DNA of 42,798 bases from Bizionia sp. (GCA_020631395.1 JAHDHI010000040.1:1-42798); one strand, 5' to 3'; shown: positions 1-8,420, counted from the stretch's first letter. The notes: a model not told the origin generated them from the letters alone. Program-made: numbers and translations.

Positions 1-54
1 AACTTATTTTATTGGTAATCAATTATCTAAGTTGATATTAAGGAGCAACTATTT

Positions 55-90
55 AAAAAAGCTCTTACTATAAGATGTAAGAGCTTTTTT
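55..90. terminator. Bidirectional intrinsic terminator
   Basis: A perfect 14-bp stem is formed by an A6 run plus GCTCTTAC (55-68) and GTAAGAGC plus a T6 run (77-90), with an 8-base loop. It has a T tract on either strand, so it can end the leftward toxin/immunity operon and any rightward transcript from the left. Bases 1-54 hold nothing I can identify. Confidence 0.85.
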
Positions 91-141
91 AGGCTTTATG
101 TTTTATTAGCAAAGCATAACTATTACTTAATAACCTGGTAA

Positions 142-498
142 TTAATCTTCTGGAAATCGAATTTCAAACTCTTCTCCTACTTGATCCTCATTTTCATCAA
201 CCTCATTCCATTCGAATTGATGAACTATTGAATCCTCTCTTAATTTTTCAGTTATTGTATCAATAAAGCTTTGAGCTTCTTCATTCGTTCCGTTGAGTTC
301 TACTTGAAATAAACTCCCTTTTTCTGAGTACTTGTATGAGTAAATGTCTATTTTTTCATCTCTATATTTAACTTCTCTTTCTATATCTACAGCATATCTA
401 TCTGTAATATTGGATGCATCTAAAAAAGTTTTTAAAATATAAATAACATTATCTAAATCTGTTTCAATATATCCGCTATATATAAATGTTTTTTCCAT
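142..498 (-). CDS. Probable immunity protein (small acidic protein)
   Basis: I do not recognise the family of this 118-residue protein. It has no signal peptide or membrane segment and is acidic, ending in a Glu/Asp-rich stretch (residues about 95-118). Its ATG lies 2 bp after the stop of the 808-residue toxin-like gene and it is the last gene before a strong terminator. This is the standard position of an immunity gene directly behind a polymorphic toxin, and an acidic surface would suit binding a Lys-rich toxin module. Parts of the gene are very AT-rich (10 G+C in the 60 bases from 421), like the toxin C-terminal module and unlike the upstream genes, which fits the two having moved together. 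The role is inferred from position only. Confidence 0.6.
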   Translation of the reverse strand: MEKTFIYSGYIETDLDNVIYILKTFLDASNITDRYAVDIEREVKYRDEKIDIYSYKYSEKGSLFQVELNGTNEEAQSFIDTITEKLREDSIVHQFEWNEVDENEDQVGEEFEIRFPED

Positions 499-500
499 AA

Positions 501-2927
501 TTATTTTATTTTTAAATCTGGTTTAAGTTCTAATTTTCCTCCTGTTTTTTGAATAGAAATATCTTCAATATTTAAATCAGGATACTTTTTATTTAAATTC
601 CTGACAACATCTTTATGTCCTAAAATAATTCTAGGCTTCGTAGATGCGCTTATTTTGGCATTCTTAATAGCATAAGCAAACGTTCTTGAAATAGCATTAG
701 TATTTTTACTATCAAAAACCTCATCTGCCAATTTCAACAAAGCATCGCTAGACATATTTTCTATATCAATAATTTTACCATCAAGTTTCACCTTTCCTTT
801 AAAAGCTTTTCTAAGATAGTTATTAAATATATCATCTTTTACAAAAACAGCTAAATCCACATCTTTTGGCTTAGGGAATTTCTTCCTCAACACAGACCCT
901 TGTATTCTAACATCATCTATGGGGATATTAACTTTTTTAAGTTCATCTAATAGATCTTTGCTAAATCTTTTAAACTCCTTTAAACTTTTAAACTTGTATG
1001 GGTAACCTCTTTTTAAAACAACATTAGCATAATTTTTCATTTGCCGTTTTAAATCTGAAAGATTAATCTTTTTTATGTTTCCAACTTTTATGAAGCCTAG
1101 CAACTCATCTCTAGTTAAATTGTTTTTTATTGCTATTTCTAGCAATTTTTTCAAATTAACTTTTGAGTAATGGTTTTCTATATTAGAAGCCTTTATAAGA
1201 CTCGATAATTCATCTATGCTTTTAATAAAACTATCAATTAATTCTTTATTAGGATCGATACTTTTTGCTTTAGAAATAGCCAAAAACACATCATCAATCA
1301 TTTTCTTAAAACCTGCTGTCCCTTTACGCAAGAGGTTTATTATACCTTGCAACAACTTTTTGAACCCCTTGAAGGTGTTGATCACCAATTTTTTTGAAAA
1401 ATCAAATGTCTTTTTCAAAACCTTGGCTCCTGCTCTGAGCAATCCTGAAAATATGGCCGCTAGCTTTTCTATTACGGCCGCTACACTCAACGTACCACCT
1501 GTAAATAGAATCCCTACGACTATTTCTATAACCAGGCTTATTACAAACCCAATGAACGCTCCACTAAAATAAGCAATCGTTTCCAAAGATATGCTTCCTA
1601 TGGATGCATCTGACAACTTTGTTTTTAGATGTGTATAGAGCTCTTTGAAATCTATGCTACTCAATGCTTCCGTAAAGTTATCGATATACTCCAACAATAT
1701 TGGAAATTCCGTACTGAAGTTTTGCCTGAAATCATTCATTGCAGCGGCGGCTTTGAACACCATTTCCAAAAGCACGAAAATACCGGAAATGGCATCTACC
1801 AAACCATTCCAAACACCACATAGGAATGCATTGGCCGTGGTAATCCCTTTTTTGATGAGGTCCGTGAAATCAAACCCTTCCAATTTCTCAAATACCGCAT
1901 CTATCACTTTTTTCACTTGCAAGTACTTGTTAAACAAAAACAGTTCTATGGAATCCGGAACCAAATCCACTTCCACGTTCACGTAACCTCCATAGGGAAA
2001 ATAAATTGGCACATTGCCCAAGCGGCCGACATCCACATTCTTAACGTAATTTTGAATGGCTTGATCTTGAGAAGCGTATAAGGTTTTCAATTCTGCAATG
2101 GATTTTTGCATATATCCATTTACTTTGGAATCATCAATGCTATCCAATGCTTCTGTCACAAAGGGAAACAGGAAAGGAGCAAACTCATGTGTTTCATCTT
2201 CTGTCCCATCCTCATTGCGTTTTTTAGCTTGGGGGTTCCACCTGTAATCGTCTACTTTTACCTTGTTTATAAACTTTGCAATCTCCTCACATATAGTTCC
2301 CAAGCCTTTCATTACAAAAGTATTTGGACTGAAAGGGCCTAGATAATCCGGAACTGCAAACAAGAATTCCAACACCTTCAACGTGGTATTCTCTATCTTT
2401 CCCTTTTTCAACAATTCATTTAAAACGGCTTCATCGATAGGGGCATGTTCGTTTATTCTTGCCAAAAGTTTCCTGTTGTTGTATAAATGGCCTGCATTCT
2501 TTAAGTTGCTCAAAACATTTTTTCCAACTCTAGCTCTACAAAACTGGGAACTTACGTCTCCTTGGTTGTCTTCTACAAAAATCAAGACATCGTCTTCCCC
2601 TGCTTCGGCCACTTCATATGTCTCTTTCAACTTTATGGCATCTGTTGACGTGTATATGTAAGCATTGTAGGCCAACTGTTCATCATCATCCAGCTTGTTG
2701 TTGTTGTTCTTGTCATAGAAATACACCCGTTTCGTCACATATTCCAACAGCTTGCCACTTGTATCCGCATCTGTTTCAACCACGATGTTCTTGATTTTTT
2801 TTTGGTCAGATTGTGGGAAGTAGATTTGTGAGATTTCCGGAGCCGTCCTATTATAAAACTTTTGAGACGCCAACTTGCTCACATGTGTCATATCTCTAAT
2901 CGTTTCATTGTATATTGCATTGTTCAT
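501..2927 (-). CDS. Polymorphic-toxin-like protein with C-terminal nucleotidyltransferase domain
   Basis: 808 residues with no signal peptide. Residues 72-83 form a 12-position EF-hand-like calcium loop (D72, N74, N76, K78, L79, E83). Residues about 455-530 are strongly hydrophobic, with two or three possible membrane helices, followed by a Lys-rich stretch. The C-terminal part (about 660-808) carries a nucleotidyltransferase signature: G677-S678, then D689-V-D691 on the next strand, and a candidate third carboxylate at D721. A long constant N-terminal part, a hydrophobic middle, a short C-terminal enzyme domain and an adjacent small gene is the polymorphic-toxin layout. The 3' third of the gene is markedly more AT-rich than the rest. 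The target is unknown; members of this fold can transfer nucleotides to tRNA or proteins. No secretion genes are in the window, so the export route is unknown. Confidence 0.65.
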   Translation of the reverse strand: MNNAIYNETIRDMTHVSKLASQKFYNRTAPEISQIYFPQSDQKKIKNIVVETDADTSGKLLEYVTKRVYFYDKNNNNKLDDDEQLAYNAYIYTSTDAIKLKETYEVAEAGEDDVLIFVEDNQGDVSSQFCRARVGKNVLSNLKNAGHLYNNRKLLARINEHAPIDEAVLNELLKKGKIENTTLKVLEFLFAVPDYLGPFSPNTFVMKGLGTICEEIAKFINKVKVDDYRWNPQAKKRNEDGTEDETHEFAPFLFPFVTEALDSIDDSKVNGYMQKSIAELKTLYASQDQAIQNYVKNVDVGRLGNVPIYFPYGGYVNVEVDLVPDSIELFLFNKYLQVKKVIDAVFEKLEGFDFTDLIKKGITTANAFLCGVWNGLVDAISGIFVLLEMVFKAAAAMNDFRQNFSTEFPILLEYIDNFTEALSSIDFKELYTHLKTKLSDASIGSISLETIAYFSGAFIGFVISLVIEIVVGILFTGGTLSVAAVIEKLAAIFSGLLRAGAKVLKKTFDFSKKLVINTFKGFKKLLQGIINLLRKGTAGFKKMIDDVFLAISKAKSIDPNKELIDSFIKSIDELSSLIKASNIENHYSKVNLKKLLEIAIKNNLTRDELLGFIKVGNIKKINLSDLKRQMKNYANVVLKRGYPYKFKSLKEFKRFSKDLLDELKKVNIPIDDVRIQGSVLRKKFPKPKDVDLAVFVKDDIFNNYLRKAFKGKVKLDGKIIDIENMSSDALLKLADEVFDSKNTNAISRTFAYAIKNAKISASTKPRIILGHKDVVRNLNKKYPDLNIEDISIQKTGGKLELKPDLKIK

Positions 2928-2964
2928 TCTTTCTTTTTTTTAAATTACACTTGAAATTTTTGAG

Positions 2965-3312
2965 TTAAAAAGGCTGTTTCAATTGATTCACAGGATATAA
3001 TTCTATGGTCTGTTTCAAAAACCCCAGTATTTCATCCGCTCTTTTTTTATCAATGACCCTCAAGTCTATATGGTAGTTTTCATCCTGAGTCCATATTTGA
3101 GTATTGACTATTGGAAAATCTGTTACCACCACAACATCCCAATCCTTGCCTTTTAAAGTGTCCCAATTCTCAATGTTCGTTTTTGCACGACTACCATACA
3201 ACACAATACCATGTACTGTTGTGATGGTCTCTATTTGCTTTTTTAGATCATTGAGAATGTATGGCAACACTTTCTCGTGTTGCCATATCATTTCCAATTT
3301 TACTTGACTCAT
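2965..3312 (-). CDS. Stand-alone minimal nucleotidyltransferase-fold protein
   Basis: 115 residues of the DNA-polymerase-beta-like nucleotidyltransferase fold. The catalytic motif is visible: G40-S41-R42-A43, then D57-W-D59 after an unusually long loop, and a third carboxylate at D83 in a HIDLRV strand. The size matches the minimal (MNT) subgroup, whose members are usually paired with a HEPN protein. No HEPN gene is adjacent. The ATG overlaps the stop of the upstream 1316-residue gene by 4 bp (ATGA), implying translational coupling, and the next gene starts 37 bp later. It could be a second effector, a modifier of the large proteins or an antitoxin-like enzyme. The intact motif argues against a purely structural immunity role. 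Confidence 0.7.
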   Translation of the reverse strand: MSQVKLEMIWQHEKVLPYILNDLKKQIETITTVHGIVLYGSRAKTNIENWDTLKGKDWDVVVVTDFPIVNTQIWTQDENYHIDLRVIDKKRADEILGFLKQTIELYPVNQLKQPF

Positions 3313-6300
3313 ACCAAAAACCTATCGATAGGTAAATTGATGTTTAATTCTGCTTCCTTGAGCCCTGTATTTGCTTTATCGAAGATTCTATCCAAATACA
3401 CGGTAGGAGATATCACCTTTACAGCAGTATCATTGATGATTAGCTTCAATAAATCGTGGTTTGGTTCGGAGAACGCTCCTTTTTCAACGAATTTCTCAAA
3501 TGTGAATGTTGGAATTTTGGCTATCTCTACCTTGAATCTAATTCCCAATGGATCTCCTTTCTTACTAAAGACTTGATTTGCCTGAATTCCTGGAATCAAA
3601 GACACTTGTTCCGCCAATTTCTGATAGATTACACCAACGCTGTTTGAGGCATGCCATTGGGCTTCTCTTTGAATCTCTATTTTTTGATCCATGCATTTGA
3701 AAACCAAAGGAAAGGCTCCTTCTGCATCATACTCCCCTATATTGGCAAAATTGCTTCCCGTGTTGTCCACAAAGGTAAACTCGACCATTTTAAGTTGCTC
3801 TGTACCAGTTCCTCCTACCCCAGAGGCTCCTCCAATCAAAACATCGGTTTGCTCTATAGGGTTGTTTGTCAATGGGTTTCCGTTTGAATCCAATATTGGG
3901 TTTCCATCAGAATCGAACAACGCAAAGTCATCACAATCCACATTGCATGGTAGGCCTTCCACATTCAAACCTATGGATCCAGCTTGTATCACCGTCAAAC
4001 TCGTAGGTAAACGTGTTTCCCAAGTATCTTCCACTTCTCCTTCCACAATTTGCATTTCTTCTGCGATGGACACGTAAAGATCGTCTTCTTGATCTGTGAT
4101 CAATCCTTCCCCGTTCCAGATTTCGCCCGTGGACATGTACCAGTTTACCGCATCTTCGAACCCTGGACGCACAGGAACAACCGTTCTTGCCATACCCGAC
4201 TGTAAAAAGGCTTGGAAAATAGGATCTGCAACGTCTGTTTCTTGGAACAATGTCTTCCAATCCGATTGCTTCGCATAGAAATACGGATATAAGACATAAG
4301 CCATAATGTCCCAATCGAAGGCTTGCTCAAAGAACTTCACCGTAGCCGCATGTGCATGGAAGGCTTCATCGTTTTTAACCTTGACCAAAGAATCGTCCAC
4401 ATAATCGTTTTTGGATACTCTGTCTTGATCTATCAACAACTCGATGGCAATGCGTTTCAACTCTTTTTTCTCAAGACTTCTATTGAAGGCCGGATTGAAA
4501 GAAACTTTCTCATCGTTGTCTGGAACAATGTTGTTTGCGGCCATAGCTTCGTTATACTCACGCAAACGATCGTTGTAGGCATCCATGATCGCAGTATATG
4601 TTTCATTTTGCCATTGCTTGTACTCTTCATTGCTTCTTGTACAGTTTATCGTAACATTGAAATGCCCTGAGTGAATGTACCAAGTGTTGAATGAGAATGG
4701 GATATTCTTTTTATAGATGTCAGAAAAATTATAAAAAGACGTACTTCCAGATCCTCCAATTACAGAATGTCTTGAATCTCCCAACCCAATGGACATGAAC
4801 TTATGTGAATTGTTCTTCTGGATCACAGCCCAATTAACTGTTCCCGACGTTGCATAATATCCTTCTGGAACATCAATGTCGTTAAATGCATATCCTTTGG
4901 CATCATAACTCTGATCGTCTTTGGAAAAAGCACGACCAATTTTCAAGTATTGATCTACTGGAGCGCTGACTTCGGCAGCATATTTGGACGCAAAGCCTTG
5001 GTAGGTGCTTTCACTTATGTTGGTAGCTGAATTCAAACCTATCGTACTAGGTTTTACTGGCTCTACTGGCAAAATGATACCTGAATCCAATTGTCCATCA
5101 TTCGCCTTTTTAATCAATGCATCTTTAAGGAACCTCGCTGGTTCAGGAATGGCAAATTCATACATTAGACGTTTACCATAGTTTATCAATTTATTCTTGT
5201 AGATTTTATCCACCCAACGATATACTCCTGTTATATGTTTGTCTCCCTTCGTGTTATCGAAACCATGCTTGTTGTTTTCTTCAAACTCCTTCAATATACG
5301 GGATGTACGCTTGCTGCTCACCTTTTGCACAATACGCTCCATGGCTCTTTCCGTGACTTCCTGTGCATACGTCTGTGCTTGGCTGTTGGAGTTTGATGTG
5401 GAACTGGATGATGACGCATCGAAATGTGCTCCTGCATTGAAACTTGTGGTACCAAACTTGCCACTTACACTTGCGTTTGCCCCATAGTTCTTGGATTTGT
5501 CTTCATTGATTACAGAAGATACTTCACTTTGCATTTCATTACGCTCCGTTGTTGTGGTATCTGTAAGTTTTTCCGTTTCACGCTCCGAGGTTTCTTCACT
5601 GGTTGTCTCTATGCTGTTCAAACTTCTCGTTGCACGTTCTTTGTATTCTCGCGCCATGATGTTTTCTATATGGGATACTTCCCCAGGCACATAACAGCAT
5701 ACTTCTTGTTCCACACGTCTAAAGTCGGCTATTCCCAGGTTGGTAACTCCAAATACCTGAGAATCCACAGGGTTGTCACCAGAATCATCATTTTGCAAAT
5801 CAAACATTCCAAAGTTGTGTCTGCTTTTCATTTTTACAAGCTTACTAAAGCTAAGCTTTGTTTGATCTTCCAATGTGATCTCCCCTTCTAATGTGTATGA
5901 CAGCGTCCCCAATGGAAAAGCAATCAAGTTTGGAAACAATCTTAAAATTTGCGTTGTTCCTGAATTGAATATGGTGAAATCCGTACTTGTTTTTTCCGTA
6001 CCATTGTTAAAAGTGATCTTATAGGATACATCCGTTATTTGAGAATCTTGAACGTAATTGAATATCAACATGTTGATATTTCTCAACCCTCCTGGATTTA
6101 TCGAGTGTAATGGGCTAATGTTATAATCATATGGTTCGGATTCCAAACTCGGATTGACGGTAACGCTTGCCCCTCCTACTTTGAGCGTTTTTATTTGTTT
6201 AGGCGCCTTGCCAAGAATAATTTCATTTTCATCTTTGACTTTTGTTTTTACTGCATCAAACACTTCTGAAAAATCCTTATGGACATCCAAACCTTGTTCC

Positions 6301-7259
6301 TCCAAAATAGCCAATGAGTCTTTGGAAATCTTGTTCGTCAAATATTCCTTGTTGATTGCCGCTTCCTTGTTGAAAACAAATTTTGGCAAATCCAAATTCG
6401 GATATGTTTCTATTTTTGAAACCTCTCCTTTGGTATTGGTTTCCTCTACAATTACCGGTTCCACCTTTTTCAAAAGGTTTTCAATCGTCTGGTTATAGTC
6501 AGTCAAAGCTTTTTCATACTTGACTTGATTCTCATTTTTATACTTGGTCTCGACACTTTTCAACTCTTCAACCAAGGTTTGGTATCTTTGTACTCGCTCT
6601 TTTGCCAACGCAACATCAGTAGCATTTTCAAGCTCTTTGATTTTAGATATGCTTACCCTTTTTTCCTTTGTTATTGGTTTTATCGTCGTTGCAGCCAATA
6701 ATGCCTTCGAAATTACAACACTCGCATTGGCTCTACGAACAAACTCCTTTTCTTGATCTTCCGTGAACAAGATATCTCCAGATAAACCAGCAGAGAAATC
6801 TTTGAACGCCTTAAAGAATTGATCTGCTATCAAGACTTGTATCAAAGCTTCCCTCACATAGACGGATTTCTTGTTTATCGTTTGATATATCAAATTGTCC
6901 CAGATAACCAAAAGTGCTTCTGTCGTCAAATTATCTACTCCTTGTGCATTTGATTTTATGCTTTTGTACGACAAATGGTTTTTGTTACGCATCAACCATA
7001 ATGAAAAGTCATATATGGTTTGCCTATAGTCTTTTACGCCTTTTCTTCCCTTCAAAGGAACAAATTCATCTGACACTGCTTTTGACAAGGCCATTTTACT
7101 TGCTTCATCTGTCTCTGAAAGCACCTCAGAATAAACACTTCTTTCATAATTATCGTCTGGATGATACACAAATCCCGGATGGCTTTCCTTTTTGTCTATT
7201 AATTGTGGATTACGTAAGGTTACGAATCTAAATAGGTTTTGTTTAATCTCTTTACTCAT
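3309..7259 (-). CDS. Very large uncharacterised protein, first gene of the toxin-like operon
   Basis: About 1316 residues from the ATG at 7259. The frame opens 19 codons earlier at 7316, but the MSKEIKQN start looks more natural. There is no signal peptide. Seen in order, with approximate residues: a helical N-terminal half with a Lys/Glu-rich coiled coil (200-290); a beta-rich segment (380-500); a conserved-looking motif PGEVSHIENIMARE (about 525) followed by a Thr/Glu-rich helix; a Ser/Asn-rich low-complexity stretch (about 610-640); a second helical region; and near 1100-1120 two copies of a D-x-[DN]-G-N-P repeat after two close Cys, possibly calcium-binding. I cannot assign it to a named family. 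As the first gene of a coupled operon ending in a toxin/immunity pair, it may be a carrier, scaffold or pore-forming partner. This is inference. Confidence 0.6.
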   Translation of the reverse strand: MSKEIKQNLFRFVTLRNPQLIDKKESHPGFVYHPDDNYERSVYSEVLSETDEASKMALSKAVSDEFVPLKGRKGVKDYRQTIYDFSLWLMRNKNHLSYKSIKSNAQGVDNLTTEALLVIWDNLIYQTINKKSVYVREALIQVLIADQFFKAFKDFSAGLSGDILFTEDQEKEFVRRANASVVISKALLAATTIKPITKEKRVSISKIKELENATDVALAKERVQRYQTLVEELKSVETKYKNENQVKYEKALTDYNQTIENLLKKVEPVIVEETNTKGEVSKIETYPNLDLPKFVFNKEAAINKEYLTNKISKDSLAILEEQGLDVHKDFSEVFDAVKTKVKDENEIILGKAPKQIKTLKVGGASVTVNPSLESEPYDYNISPLHSINPGGLRNINMLIFNYVQDSQITDVSYKITFNNGTEKTSTDFTIFNSGTTQILRLFPNLIAFPLGTLSYTLEGEITLEDQTKLSFSKLVKMKSRHNFGMFDLQNDDSGDNPVDSQVFGVTNLGIADFRRVEQEVCCYVPGEVSHIENIMAREYKERATRSLNSIETTSEETSERETEKLTDTTTTERNEMQSEVSSVINEDKSKNYGANASVSGKFGTTSFNAGAHFDASSSSSTSNSNSQAQTYAQEVTERAMERIVQKVSSKRTSRILKEFEENNKHGFDNTKGDKHITGVYRWVDKIYKNKLINYGKRLMYEFAIPEPARFLKDALIKKANDGQLDSGIILPVEPVKPSTIGLNSATNISESTYQGFASKYAAEVSAPVDQYLKIGRAFSKDDQSYDAKGYAFNDIDVPEGYYATSGTVNWAVIQKNNSHKFMSIGLGDSRHSVIGGSGSTSFYNFSDIYKKNIPFSFNTWYIHSGHFNVTINCTRSNEEYKQWQNETYTAIMDAYNDRLREYNEAMAANNIVPDNDEKVSFNPAFNRSLEKKELKRIAIELLIDQDRVSKNDYVDDSLVKVKNDEAFHAHAATVKFFEQAFDWDIMAYVLYPYFYAKQSDWKTLFQETDVADPIFQAFLQSGMARTVVPVRPGFEDAVNWYMSTGEIWNGEGLITDQEDDLYVSIAEEMQIVEGEVEDTWETRLPTSLTVIQAGSIGLNVEGLPCNVDCDDFALFDSDGNPILDSNGNPLTNNPIEQTDVLIGGASGVGGTGTEQLKMVEFTFVDNTGSNFANIGEYDAEGAFPLVFKCMDQKIEIQREAQWHASNSVGVIYQKLAEQVSLIPGIQANQVFSKKGDPLGIRFKVEIAKIPTFTFEKFVEKGAFSEPNHDLLKLIINDTAVKVISPTVYLDRIFDKANTGLKEAELNINLPIDRFLV

Positions 7260-7383
7260 TCTAATTGTTTTAAAATTTATAATCATTATTTGGTTCTTGT
7301 TATCAAGAACTGTCATCGTTTCGCTTTTCCAACAGGTTTAACTTAATACAAAGCCTTAATAATAAAAGGCATAACTCTCCACC

Positions 7384-7407
7384 CTATTCAAAAAAATGTT
7401 TGAATAG
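7384..7407. repeat. Perfect inverted repeat, operator-like
   Basis: Arms CTATTCAAA (7384-7392) and TTTGAATAG (7399-7407) are perfectly complementary around a 6-base spacer. It lies in the leader of the leftward toxin operon, between its predicted promoter (7527-7558) and its first gene. It has no T tract in the leftward direction, so it is more likely a protein- or RNA-level control site than a terminator. Confidence 0.5.
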
Positions 7408-7419
7408 TTATCCGTCGTT

Positions 7420-7452
7420 TTGATTTTCAAGACGTCTTTTATGTAAAATCAA
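7420..7452. repeat. Inverted repeat in toxin-operon leader
   Basis: TTGATTTT (7420-7427) and AAAATCAA (7445-7452) are perfect inverted arms 17 bases apart, with a GACGTC palindrome between them (7431-7436). The right arm overlaps TTATGTAAAA (7439-7448), the exact reverse complement of TTTTACATAA at 7561-7570. One motif therefore occurs in both orientations across the divergent promoter region. Confidence 0.4.
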
Positions 7453-7494
7453 GAAATTGTTGCTAGATTATTATACAAATGTTTGATTTATAGA

Positions 7495-7502
7495 TAATTT
7501 TG
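7495..7502 (+). promoter_or_regulatory. Putative -7 element for the S24 repressor-rnpA transcript
   Basis: TAATTTTG matches the Bacteroidetes TAnnTTTG element. No TTG lies at the usual 17-23 bp upstream, so the -33 part is not supported. The implied leader is about 100 nt and runs through the operator-like repeats at 7535-7582, which would allow autoregulation. Confidence 0.45.
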
Positions 7503-7526
7503 TATATTAGCAACATTGTTACACTA

Positions 7527-7558
7527 CAAATATAAAACATTTTACAAACTAAAACAAA
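7527..7558 (-). promoter_or_regulatory. Promoter of the leftward toxin-like operon
   Basis: Read on the minus strand, TTTG (7558-7555), a 20-bp spacer and TATATTTG (7534-7527) reproduce both halves of the Bacteroidetes promoter consensus at normal spacing. Transcription would start near 7520, giving a leader of about 260 nt before the ATG at 7259. The 12-bp repeats at 7535-7546 and 7556-7567 overlap its spacer and -33 box. Confidence 0.6.
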
Positions 7559-7582
7559 CATTTTACATAATGTTTTGTAAAA
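7535..7582. promoter_or_regulatory. Operator-like repeat cluster for the S24 repressor
   Basis: AAACATTTTACA occurs twice as an exact direct repeat, at 7535-7546 and 7556-7567. The copies are 21 bp apart, two helical turns, so they lie on the same face of the DNA. The second copy runs into an inverted repeat with arms TTTTACA (7561-7567) and TGTAAAA (7576-7582). The cluster covers the leftward promoter and the leader of the rightward repressor gene. A repressor bound here would block the toxin operon and probably its own gene. Confidence 0.55.
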
Positions 7583-7607
7583 AGTTTAATTTAATTTTAA
7601 ACAGCTT

Positions 7608-8420
7608 ATGGACACCATTGATGAAAAAATAAAAGCGATAATTAATCACTTCCAACTTAATAACTTTTCTTTTTCAAAACGTATTGGAGTTACTGGGACC
7701 ACCATAGATAGTATAGTTAACGGAAGACCTCAAGCGGATGGTTCTCGAAAGAAAACGAAACCAGGATATGATGTGCTTTCGGCCATAATTGAAGAATTCA
7801 ATATAAATCCAGATTATTTATTTGGTAGAAGCACTGTAATGTTAAAAGATGATGTGTCACTAATTCAAACATATTCTGGAGTTCCTCAAGTTATTGCAGT
7901 CAACCAAGACAACGAAGAAAATGTGGTTTACGTTCCCATTAAGGCTCGTGCTGGGTATCTAGACGGCTACGGAGACACGGAATACATAGAAACATTGCCA
8001 TCATTCCATATGCCACAACTTACCAATGGAACCTTTAGATGCTTCGAGGTACAAGGCAATTCCATGGTACGCACTTTTTTTGATGGTGATTTGGTATTTG
8101 GAAAATACGTTGAAAATTTAAGTGAGGTAAAAGATGGCCGCGTCTACGTCATTGTAAGCAAAAATGATGGGATTGTCCTAAAACGCGTTATAAACAGAAG
8201 TGACAAACGTGGAAAGCTAATTCTAAAAAGTGACAACAAAGATGGTAATTATCCAACTTATACCATAGACATAGAAGACATCATGGAAGTGTGGTACGTA
8301 ACCATGTTTGCATCAAAACAAATGCCTGAACCAGTGGACGTGTACGATAGATTGCACGAATTGGAAAGTCAGTTGTTCGAGCTTAAAGAATCCATTAACG
8401 ACAAAGCATTAAAAAATTAG
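7608..8420 (+). CDS. HTH repressor with S24 (LexA/CI-type) C-terminal peptidase domain
   Basis: 270 residues. Residues about 12-65 form a helix-turn-helix with a Lys/Arg-rich insertion. Residues about 108-230 form an S24 domain with the nucleophile in GNSM (S152) and the general-base Lys in VLKR (K192). An Ala-Gly pair (A115-G116) sits where LexA-type repressors self-cleave. The C-terminus (about 245-265) is predicted coiled coil, suggesting oligomerisation. It is divergent from the toxin-like operon, with operator-like repeats between, and its stop is 23 bp from rnpA, so the two are probably co-transcribed. Self-cleavage after DNA damage is known for the family but only inferred here. It may be an ancestral regulator of this locus rather than one brought in with the island. 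Confidence 0.85.
   Translation: MDTIDEKIKAIINHFQLNNFSFSKRIGVTGTTIDSIVNGRPQADGSRKKTKPGYDVLSAIIEEFNINPDYLFGRSTVMLKDDVSLIQTYSGVPQVIAVNQDNEENVVYVPIKARAGYLDGYGDTEYIETLPSFHMPQLTNGTFRCFEVQGNSMVRTFFDGDLVFGKYVENLSEVKDGRVYVIVSKNDGIVLKRVINRSDKRGKLILKSDNKDGNYPTYTIDIEDIMEVWYVTMFASKQMPEPVDVYDRLHELESQLFELKESINDKALKN

Noticed and set aside
2965-3312. The 115-residue gene as an immunity protein
   Set aside because: It keeps a complete nucleotidyltransferase motif, unlike a typical inert immunity protein.
142-8420. Integrated prophage or insertion sequence around the S24 repressor
   Set aside because: No integrase, transposase, structural phage gene or terminal repeat is visible; only the repressor resembles phage.
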